Assembly (NCBI GenBank): GCA_046483125.1
Contig: JAWODU010000032.1
Coordinates: 1 to 5,472, forward strand
DNA length: 5,472 nt
Source: JAWODU01 sp046483125
GTDB taxonomy: Bacteria > Verrucomicrobiota > Kiritimatiellia > UBA8416 > JAWODU01
Direction: 5' to 3'
The notes beneath the pieces are model-generated. The model saw only the letters and a list, made by a program, of their open reading frames with translations. It did no database searches and was not told the DNA's origin. Positions within the stretch are counted from its first letter, which is position 1, and every line of letters starts with the position of its first letter. Below, piece after piece: positions 1-4,732 of this stretch. The translations under genes and the position numbers were made by a program.

Positions 1-225
1 CTTTCCTGTAAATTCTTTAAATGCTTTTTTTATGTCTTTTTTGTCTATGTCTTCATGAAGATGCATTATCCCAATATATTCCTTTCCTGATTTAAGCAGA
101 GTTTGAACAATCCTTGTTGCTCTTCCTGTTGCAACAGCAAGCAATCCAGTTACATTTGGATCAAGACTTCCTGAATGGCCTGCTTTTTTTATATTCAGAA
201 TATTTTTTACAAATTCACTGACTGC
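1..225 (-). CDS. cbf5: Cbf5/dyskerin-type tRNA/rRNA pseudouridine synthase, internal fragment (probable foreign or chimeric sequence)
   Basis: This fragment of the TruB/Cbf5 pseudouridine synthase family is open to the left edge. Translated on the minus strand it reads VSEFVKNILNIKKAGHSG, then SLDPNVTGLLAVATGRATR, then IVQTLLKSGKEYIGIMHLH and an acidic/lysine-rich stretch ending EFTGK. GHSGSLDP carries the family's catalytic aspartate. The GKEY...MHLH signature is typical of archaeal/eukaryotic Cbf5, the catalytic subunit of H/ACA ribonucleoproteins, rather than bacterial TruB. The segment is about 33% G+C and favours AAA, ATA, AGA and GGA, unlike everything to its right, which fits an AT-rich archaeon, possibly DPANN (inference). 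The Cbf5 N-terminus is absent. It is replaced in the same reading frame by a hydrogenase small-subunit N-terminus, so no native start exists here. The family call is firm; membership of this genome is doubtful. Confidence 0.85.
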
Positions 226-235
226 CTGTTCGTAG
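215..235. other. Probable chimeric junction between two genomes
   Basis: Within roughly 20 bases the minus-strand reading frame changes from a hydrogenase small subunit (ending KRVYEQ) to a Cbf5 (beginning near VSEFVKNIL). G+C changes from about 57% (221-340) to about 33% (1-220, hand count). The frame is preserved with no stop. The CAG glutamine codon at 226-228 could belong to either protein and may be the shared microhomology at the join. No transposon end, repeat or attachment-like sequence is visible here. An assembly or amplification artefact is more likely than a real fusion, because both proteins are cut inside conserved domains. Confidence 0.8.
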
Positions 236-453
236 ACACGTTTCGCCCGTATCGTTGCCTTCTTATTGAACGCCCCTGAAAGAAGAATTGCGTCTGCGTG
301 CCGCACACTGCCCACCAGCACCATGCCGAACCGCTCGACATCGTAAGCCGGCGTAAGAAGGTCGAGTACCTCGATGTCACAGTTATTGCACGGACTGCCT
401 GCAAGATGAAACACCCACAGCGACCTTGTCAGCGAATTGACCGAAAAACTCAT
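226..453 (-). CDS. Membrane-bound [NiFe] hydrogenase small subunit (NuoB/EchC/HycG family), N-terminal fragment
   Basis: About 76 residues of the small subunit of a group 4 (energy-converting) [NiFe] hydrogenase, the NuoB homologue that carries the cluster nearest the active site. It begins ATG MSFSVNSLTRSLWVFHLAGS and has the cluster motif CNNCDIE (C22 and C25), then LTPAYDVERFG, LVGSVRHAD and KRVYEQ, all in family order. The later cluster cysteines expected downstream are missing, because after about residue 76 the frame continues into a Cbf5-like sequence. The ATG lies 2 nt after the TAG of the NuoH-like gene, matching the common NuoH-NuoB order of Ech/Coo/Hyc operons and implying cotranslation. 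A GGAA about 9 nt upstream is only a weak ribosome binding site. A NuoB of a true complex I is less likely, since the AsrAB-like and polyferredoxin neighbours point to a hydrogenase. The complete gene probably exists in the source genome. Confidence 0.85.
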
Positions 454-455
454 AG

Positions 456-1394
456 CTATATTCCAATAAGCGCCAGAACTACGGCTACCAAAGCACAAAC
501 CGTTACCGGACCCCAGAAGAATTTGACGGCGTGATCAATCCGGACGCGCGGCGCCGTGTTGCGAATCAGCACGATGATCACCACAAGCCCGACGTATTTC
601 AGAATCCCCAGGGCGACTGGAAGCGCGCCTTCGGTGAAAGCGATGCCGCCGCAAAAGACCGTGACCAAAAACATGGGCATAGTAAACAGCATAATGGCCC
701 TGGTCAGCTTGAACATGGCCAGAGGAGGGCCCGAGTATTCTATGTACGCGCCGCCCGTCAATTCCGTTTCCGCCTCCGGCGCGTCGAACGGCACGAGCGT
801 CAACTTTGCCTGCATGCACAGAATCGCTACGATCAACGCGATAATCCCCGAGGCATCGGCCACGGGCAAACGCTCGAGCATTACGATTTCGCCCAGCCTG
901 ATGCTTCCCGCCTTGACAACCGGCACCAGCACCGCGAGCACAAAGGGAAGCTCATATGCAAGAATCAGCTTCATCTCGCGGCTCCCGCCCAGGGACGCCA
1001 GCGGATTCCTCGAAGCAAAGGATCCCAGGACCACGGCGATGGCGGGCATCGTCAGAAGATAAAGCACAACTATCAGGTCTCCCACAAACGCCGCGTTCGG
1101 ATCGATGATGGAACGCCAGATTACGGTAGAAGCCAGGGCCGCCCCGGCCAGCCCCACTACCGGCGCCGACAGGAACAGGTACCTTGGCGCGTTGGCCGGC
1201 ACGCACGTCTCCTTGACCATCAGTTTCACCACGTCGCAGAACGGCTGGAGCAAAGGGGGTCCCACTCTCATCTGCACGCGCGCGGTCACTTTCCGGTCTA
1301 TCCAGCTGGTAAGCAGTCCCGCGACCGCCGCAAACAGCAGGCCCGGGAAGACCAGGATCTGCAAAACAACAATTCCTATATCTGCCGGATCCAT
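456..1394 (-). CDS. NuoH/EchB/HycD-like membrane subunit of an energy-converting hydrogenase
   Basis: A 312-residue integral membrane protein of the NuoH (respiratory complex I subunit 1) family, which anchors the hydrogenase module and forms the ion path next to the terminal cluster. About eight hydrophobic segments are visible, near residues 6-30, 74-94, 104-126, 143-163, 182-203, 231-253, 257-278 and 292-312. Family signatures are WIDRKVTARVQMRVGPP (31-47), GGSREMKLILAYELPF (136-151) and PFDAPEAETELTGGAYIEYS (202-221). The EAETELTGG form, with several glutamates in the loop, is usual in Ech/Hyc/Coo hydrogenases. The length is normal. The ATG start is supported by AAGG about 7 nt upstream. 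It sits 38 nt after the polyferredoxin gene and 2 nt before the small subunit. No NuoL-like antiporter gene precedes it. A complex I NuoH is the alternative, made less likely by the neighbours. Confidence 0.93.
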   Translation of the reverse strand: MDPADIGIVVLQILVFPGLLFAAVAGLLTSWIDRKVTARVQMRVGPPLLQPFCDVVKLMVKETCVPANAPRYLFLSAPVVGLAGAALASTVIWRSIIDPNAAFVGDLIVVLYLLTMPAIAVVLGSFASRNPLASLGGSREMKLILAYELPFVLAVLVPVVKAGSIRLGEIVMLERLPVADASGIIALIVAILCMQAKLTLVPFDAPEAETELTGGAYIEYSGPPLAMFKLTRAIMLFTMPMFLVTVFCGGIAFTEGALPVALGILKYVGLVVIIVLIRNTAPRVRIDHAVKFFWGPVTVCALVAVVLALIGI

Positions 1395-1409
1395 AAACGT
1401 ACCTTCAAA

Positions 1410-1427
1410 TTTCAGCTTTCAGCTTTC
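1410..1427. repeat. Short tandem repeat in the polyferredoxin-nuoH gap
   Basis: Two and a half copies of the 7-mer TTTCAGC (plus strand) lie end to end in the 38-nt gap between the polyferredoxin stop and the NuoH-like ATG. On the transcript this is AAGCTGAAAGCTGAAA, upstream of the AAGG ribosome binding site. It may be simple slippage, and no function is evident. Confidence 0.5.
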
Positions 1428-1432
1428 TCCCC

Positions 1433-1918
1433 TTAAACCGCGCTTTTCTCCCATTTCGGAGCGCGAACCGCAAGATGGTCGCCAAGCAGGTACACACCGT
1501 CCTTTTCCGACTCTTTCACTTCCCTGTATTCTATAGCGTTTTTTACGCAACTGGTGACGCAAGGCGGCTCCCCGTCTCCCCTTTCCAGGCAGTAATCACA
1601 GTTGGTTGCGTAGAACGGCACGGCGTCCGGGTAGATAGTACCGAACGGACAGGCGTGACTACAGCATTTACAGCTTACACAACGCATATTATAGCGCTTG
1701 AGCACTCCGTTCTCCTGGCGCTCCAGGGCATCGAAGCGGCAGGCCTTTACACAGCTCGCTTCCTCGCACCTGCGGCATACGAGCGCGAATGTCGCCGCTT
1801 CCCGGACAGACAGTATCCCGTGGTCCGAGGCCTTTGCGCGGTAGAAATAAGCGCAATCGACTTCACACTTTTCGCAATCGTCGCACTTGTTGAGATCTAT
1901 AAAAAGACGCCTGGCCAT
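1433..1918 (-). CDS. 4Fe-4S polyferredoxin electron-transfer subunit (HycB/CooF/DmsB-like)
   Basis: A 161-residue iron-sulfur protein predicted to hold four [4Fe-4S] clusters and to relay electrons between redox partners of the hydrogenase complex. Cysteines fall in four groups: C12-C15-C18-C22, C48-C51-C56-C60, C80-C83-C86-C90 and C107-C110-C120-C124. The loose CxxC...PPCxxxC of the last group is typical of HycB, CooF and DMSO-reductase B subunits. C85 is an extra cysteine beside C86. There is no signal peptide or membrane segment, so it should act on the cytoplasmic side. The N-terminus MARRLFIDLNKCDDC matches the usual family start, although the ribosome binding site is weak (GGA about 12 nt upstream). 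It lies 33 nt after the flavoprotein gene and 38 nt before the NuoH-like gene, a position suited to bridging the soluble NAD(P)H module and the membrane module. Which oxidoreductase it serves is inferred from context. Confidence 0.9.
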   Translation of the reverse strand: MARRLFIDLNKCDDCEKCEVDCAYFYRAKASDHGILSVREAATFALVCRRCEEASCVKACRFDALERQENGVLKRYNMRCVSCKCCSHACPFGTIYPDAVPFYATNCDYCLERGDGEPPCVTSCVKNAIEYREVKESEKDGVYLLGDHLAVRAPKWEKSAV

Positions 1919-1951
1919 TGCTGTGTTTCGTCCGTTTCTGTCTGTTATCCG

Positions 1952-2782
1952 TTAATCGAAAATTTTGGGTTCGTTCTGTATTCTGTCATAGCTGAAAACC
2001 GGTCCGTCCTTGCAGGCATAGTATGGACCTATGCGGCAGTGACCGCATTTTCCCACACCGCAACTCATGTTTTTTTCCATGGAGAGATAAATTCTTTCCG
2101 GCGTATATCCCCTGTCCAGGAGTTTCAGTGTGGCGAATTTCATCATTATGGGCGGACCGCACACGACGGCTACACCCTCTTTCGTGTCGCACCGGGCCTT
2201 GTCTTCCTCGAGGATAGTGGTTACTACTCCTTCGTTGCCGGTCCATCCGGCGTCTCCCTTGTCAACTGTAGTCATCAGGTCGATTACATCGCCGCTGTCC
2301 CAGGCAGTCTCAAGCGACTTTCGGTACACGAGATCTCCCGGCGTCTTGGCGCCGTATCGAACGGCGATCTTCTTGAATTTACCCTTCTCCTCCAGGAGCG
2401 CGAACAGCAGGGCCCTCAACGGCGCAAGACCGACGCCGCCTCCCGCGATCAGGATTTCGCGGCCGTAAAACTCGTCGAGCGGATAGGGCTGACCCAGGGG
2501 GCCGCGCACACCGATTTCCTCGCCTCCGGAAAATGAGTGGAGCTTTTCCGTTACGCGTCCGACCCGCATGATCGTGATTTCCATCTTTTCGGTGACGGCC
2601 GGGGACGAAGACGGCGTAAAAGGCGCCTCCCCCAGTCCGGGAACGGTCAGTTCCACAAATTGCCCGGCCTTGAACGCCAGCGGCTCTTCCGGCTTTATCG
2701 AAAAGGTCTTGATGTTCGAAGTTTCTTCGACGATGTTCTCAATCCTCGCGGGCATTGGCATGTAGAGGTTCCCGGCATTCAT
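1952..2782 (-). CDS. FAD/NAD(P)-binding hydrogenase gamma / sulfite reductase AsrB-like subunit
   Basis: A 276-residue ferredoxin-NADP reductase-type flavoprotein of the hydrogenase gamma (HydG), AsrB and PyrK group, which moves electrons between NAD(P)H, FAD and iron-sulfur centres. Domains in order: an FAD-binding barrel (about 10-105) with FKAGQFVELTVPG and APFTPSSSP; an NAD(P) Rossmann domain (about 108-235) with IAGGGVGLAPLRALL (112-126) and the CGPPIMM motif (208-214); and a C-terminal [2Fe-2S] site with C241, C246, C249 and C257 (CGVGKCGHC...YYACKDGPVF). Length is normal. Its ATG overlaps the TGA of the upstream iron-sulfur gene as ATGA, implying translational coupling, and GGAGG lies at 2793-2797. 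AsrB of anaerobic sulfite reductase is the nearest alternative, but no siroheme subunit (AsrC) follows and hydrogenase genes do. The nucleotide preference, NADH or NADPH, cannot be read from the sequence with confidence. Confidence 0.92.
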   Translation of the reverse strand: MNAGNLYMPMPARIENIVEETSNIKTFSIKPEEPLAFKAGQFVELTVPGLGEAPFTPSSSPAVTEKMEITIMRVGRVTEKLHSFSGGEEIGVRGPLGQPYPLDEFYGREILIAGGGVGLAPLRALLFALLEEKGKFKKIAVRYGAKTPGDLVYRKSLETAWDSGDVIDLMTTVDKGDAGWTGNEGVVTTILEEDKARCDTKEGVAVVCGPPIMMKFATLKLLDRGYTPERIYLSMEKNMSCGVGKCGHCRIGPYYACKDGPVFSYDRIQNEPKIFD

Positions 2783-3828
2783 TGTTTTCCCGCCTCCACT
2801 GCGGTCTTGAGCACGTCCCTGATATCTATTTTACCTGTGCACGCTTCGGCACAGCGCCCACAGCCGTCGCAGGCATATGTGCCCAGAACGGCGGGAAAGA
2901 ATACGAACTTCTTGTCGAACCGGTTATAAAGTCTTTCCGCGCGGTGGCTCCGCGGATTGGCGCCTCCGGCCACGCGGGCGAAATTTTTCGTCAGGCACGA
3001 GTCCCAGTTCTTGACGCGAGCCGGGAGCTTTTCCCTGTCTTTCCCGTCAACCAGGAGGAAACAGTGGCAAGTACAGCACACGAAGCTGCACGCACCGCAC
3101 TCGACACAGTCCCGGGCGAAATCTTCCCAGAGATCCGATTCCATTGAAGAACTCACGGCTTTGCGGAAGTCCGAATCGCACATTAAGCCGGTCTCTTCCG
3201 TCTGTCTGCAGACTTTTCGTGTCATTTCCTCCCGTCTGCGGTCGCGTTCCGCGATAAGAATGTCTTCGGCGTCTTCCAGCAGTTCGCGTGCGCCTTCAAG
3301 AAGCTTCGCTCCGCGCTCACTTCCGGATTCCAGGAGGAAGAAGTCTTCAACCGGCGCAATATTTATGTCAAACCCCTCTTCAGCATGGGGCTGTTGGTTA
3401 ACGGCCGGGCAGAAACAAACATTAAGCGCGTCGGTGCAGTCGCATGAAACCAGTATCGTTTTTTCGCGTGCTTCCCGGTAAAAGGGATCGACAGGATCGG
3501 ATTCAAGGAAAACATGATCATGTATCTTCAGCGCGGAAAGATCGCAGTTTTTTACACCGACGACAATACGCTCCTCCATATCCTCGGCCCGGGATTTTTC
3601 CGAGGACCCGACCAGTTCACGCGGTCTGAAAACAAGAGACTTAAGCGGTTCTACGGAGCGATACGGGGCAAGCGTATGCCTGTCCGGTTTCCATTTTCCG
3701 GACCGGACGAGGTGGAACTGTTCCGGAGTGTTGTCCTCCCGGGCTTCGGGCTCCGGTGCGAAGACGGTTTTCCCGCGACACAGAGACTGCATCAGTTCGT
3801 CGAGTTTGTTTTGACTGACTTTATACAC
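2779..3828 (-). CDS. AsrA/HydB-like 4Fe-4S dicluster subunit (hydrogenase beta-type)
   Basis: A 349-residue iron-sulfur protein of the AsrA/hydrogenase beta family, which passes electrons between its flavoprotein partner and the catalytic module. Numbered from the GTG at 3828, GVKNCDLSAL (C95) and SCDCTDALNVCFC (C129, C131, C138, C140) are conserved family cysteines. Two C-terminal [4Fe-4S] sites follow: C241-C244-C247-C251 and C320-C323-C326-C330. The stretch CCTCHC (251-256) adds cysteines, and DSC (C278) is also family-like. The longest frame starts at another GTG (3873, 364 residues), with GGTGA 5 nt upstream. I prefer 3828 because the protein then starts VYKVSQNKLDELMQ, like AsrA-type N-termini, and because the 3873 GTG overlaps the predicted -10 box. 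The cost is a weaker AAAGGA site 11 nt away. First gene of the operon. Pairing with the next gene mirrors asrAB and soluble hydrogenase beta-gamma pairs. Confidence 0.88.
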   Translation of the reverse strand: MYKVSQNKLDELMQSLCRGKTVFAPEPEAREDNTPEQFHLVRSGKWKPDRHTLAPYRSVEPLKSLVFRPRELVGSSEKSRAEDMEERIVVGVKNCDLSALKIHDHVFLESDPVDPFYREAREKTILVSCDCTDALNVCFCPAVNQQPHAEEGFDINIAPVEDFFLLESGSERGAKLLEGARELLEDAEDILIAERDRRREEMTRKVCRQTEETGLMCDSDFRKAVSSSMESDLWEDFARDCVECGACSFVCCTCHCFLLVDGKDREKLPARVKNWDSCLTKNFARVAGGANPRSHRAERLYNRFDKKFVFFPAVLGTYACDGCGRCAEACTGKIDIRDVLKTAVEAGKQ

Positions 3829-3871
3829 TTTCTGCGGCGTCCTTTTTCGGTCTGGCGACGTCAAGTCGGGC

Positions 3872-3901
3872 ACTATAGGTCACCCCGCGAAATAGTGTCA
3901 A
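3872..3901 (-). promoter_or_regulatory. Predicted sigma70-type promoter of the hydrogenase operon
   Basis: On the minus strand a perfect -35 box TTGACA (3901-3896) is followed after 18 bp by TATAGT (3877-3872), a 5/6 match to the -10 consensus. Transcription would begin near 3865, giving a leader of about 37 nt to the GTG at 3828. The -10 box overlaps the alternative GTG at 3873-3871, which would then not be transcribed as a start. The promoter lies directly upstream of the first operon gene and its -35 box is inside a palindrome. Confidence 0.6.
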
Positions 3902-3913
3902 GCATTTGACGCT
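3894..3913. promoter_or_regulatory. Imperfect palindrome, candidate Rex operator
   Basis: The 20-bp sequence AGTGTCAAGCATTTGACGCT has two 8-bp arms matching at 7 of 8 positions around a 4-nt centre (GCAT). Known Rex operators have the form TTGTGAA-N4-TTCACAA or TTGTTAA-N4-TTAACAA. Here the spacing is the same, the inner arms read TGTCAA and TTGACG, and the left arm matches either consensus at 5 of 7 positions. The right arm matches less well. It covers the -35 box of the operon promoter, and rex is the adjacent upstream gene. Binding would block RNA polymerase, so repression when NADH/NAD+ is low is the expected behaviour. The palindrome is seen; its assignment to Rex is inference. Confidence 0.6.
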
Positions 3914-3921
3914 TTAATTTT

Positions 3922-3973
3922 CCGGTATTTTCCGAATACCGGATCCGGAAGCTCTCCGGCAATCGGGCCGGAG
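3922..3973. other. Two hairpins in the rex-hydrogenase spacer
   Basis: The spacer between the rex stop and the operon promoter holds two perfect inverted repeats. The first has an 8-bp stem CCGGTATT/AATACCGG with a 5-nt loop (3922-3942). The second has a 7-bp stem CTCCGGC/GCCGGAG with a 6-nt loop (3954-3973). Between and overlapping them lies the 10-bp palindrome CCGGATCCGG (3939-3948), so alternative folds are possible. Neither stem is followed by a good T-run on the minus strand; the run TTTTTCTTT (3990-3982) comes before them, just after rex. They could help end rex transcription or stabilise the rex mRNA 3' end, but they are not clear intrinsic terminators. Confidence 0.5.
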
Positions 3974-3999
3974 GGAGCAGCAAAGAAAAAGGCCGAGTC

Positions 4000-4647
4000 T
4001 CATTTTCTTGCGGCTCTTTCCTTCACGGCGTAAGAAAGAGCCTGTAGACATGCCACTATCCTTACGTCTTCAACGGCTACTCCCGCGGGCGCTGTGAGGT
4101 GCGCGGACGCCAGATTGAGCAGACCTTTTACTCCGCTGGATACGAGCGCGTCGGCCACCGACTGCGCTGCCGCTCCGGGAACCGCGATAATCCCTATGTC
4201 GATGTTATTGTTTTTGACAACGCTGTTGAGCCTGCGCATGTCCATTACGGTAAGTTTGCCCACTTTCTTGCCCACTTTACCGCTGTCCTTGTCAAATAAA
4301 GCCCGGATATTGACCTTTCTGCCGGCAAATCCGCCGTGGAGGGCCAGGGCCTTGCCCAGATTACCCGCGCCTACGATTATTACGTTGCGGTCCGAATCAG
4401 CACCCAGTGAATACTCGATAACTTCCCGCAGGGGGCCGACCTGGTAACCGCGTTTCGAGATGCCCGAAAAATCAAGATATGAAAGGTCCTGGCGGACGGT
4501 GGAGCTGGTAAGACCCAGGGAATCGGCTATTTCCCGGGAAGAAATCCACTCCGAACCGGATTCAGAGTATTCCCGGACGGCTTCCAGGTACCTGGTAAGC
4601 CGCCTTACCGCCGGGCCGGGAATGGATCTGTTTCTGCTGTGGGTCAT
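4000..4647 (-). CDS. rex: Redox-sensing transcriptional repressor Rex
   Basis: A 215-residue Rex-family regulator, a dimeric DNA-binding protein that senses the NADH/NAD+ ratio and releases DNA when NADH is high. A winged helix-turn-helix occupies about residues 10-75, with ISSREIADSLGLTSSTVRQD (35-54) and then KRGYQV. The Rossmann domain follows, with VIIVGAGNLGKAL (89-101) as the NAD(H) loop, FDKD (118-121) after the second strand, and IAVPGAA (154-160). The C-terminal helix LQALSYAVKERAARK would be the domain-swapped segment. The frame is open upstream to a TTG at 4695, but the ATG at 4647 gives MTHSRNRSIPGPAVRRL, matching the usual Rex beginning; neither start has a strong ribosome binding site. 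It sits upstream of the hydrogenase operon on the same strand and is divergent from the metallopeptidase. The operon it precedes is a natural target, and autoregulation is possible. Confidence 0.95.
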   Translation of the reverse strand: MTHSRNRSIPGPAVRRLTRYLEAVREYSESGSEWISSREIADSLGLTSSTVRQDLSYLDFSGISKRGYQVGPLREVIEYSLGADSDRNVIIVGAGNLGKALALHGGFAGRKVNIRALFDKDSGKVGKKVGKLTVMDMRRLNSVVKNNNIDIGIIAVPGAAAQSVADALVSSGVKGLLNLASAHLTAPAGVAVEDVRIVACLQALSYAVKERAARK

Positions 4648-4701
4648 GAGAACGGGACAGAATCTGACAGAAAGCCGGCTTCTGTTCAATTGCAAAAAAG
4701 A

Positions 4702-4715
4702 CTTGAATATTCAAG
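4702..4715. promoter_or_regulatory. Perfect 14-bp palindrome between rex and the divergent metallopeptidase gene
   Basis: CTTGAATATTCAAG is a perfect self-complementary sequence in the 85-bp gap between the rex ATG (4647) and the plus-strand gene (4733). It lies 18 bp before the plus-strand start and about 55 bp before the rex ATG. A possible plus-strand promoter, TTCAAT (4685-4690), 17 bp, then TATTCA (4708-4713), would place its -10 inside the palindrome, but the match is weak. Its TTGAA/TTCAA arms resemble the outer parts of Rex-type sites, yet the spacing differs from that of the site at 3894-3913. Operator function is inference. Confidence 0.45.
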
Positions 4716-4732
4716 CGATCGAAGCAAGGTAT

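Noticed and set aside
207..404. Minus-strand 65-codon open frame near the left edge
   Set aside because: It is out of frame with, and covered by, the small-subunit sequence, and its product has no family features.
531..1436. Long plus-strand open frame (301 codons) opposite the NuoH-like gene
   Set aside because: Its product is rich in H, R and Q with no recognisable motif, the typical antisense shadow of a GC-rich membrane-protein gene; the minus frame has clear NuoH signatures.
1475..2536. Plus-strand open frame (353 codons) spanning the polyferredoxin and flavoprotein genes
   Set aside because: It spans two convincingly identified minus-strand genes and the gap between them, has no recognisable domain and looks like a chance open frame.
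1952..3873. Anaerobic sulfite reductase operon (asrAB)
   Set aside because: The two proteins resemble AsrA and AsrB, but no siroheme AsrC follows; a polyferredoxin and hydrogenase membrane and small subunits do.
3982..4020. Intrinsic terminator for rex at TTTTTCTTT
   Set aside because: The only stem I can pair before the T-run is about 4 bp (GCCG/CGGC) with a long loop, too weak to call.
4648..4695. Longer Rex start at the TTG (4695)
   Set aside because: It adds 16 residues not usual in Rex, has no ribosome binding site and uses a rare start; the ATG at 4647 gives the normal Rex N-terminus.
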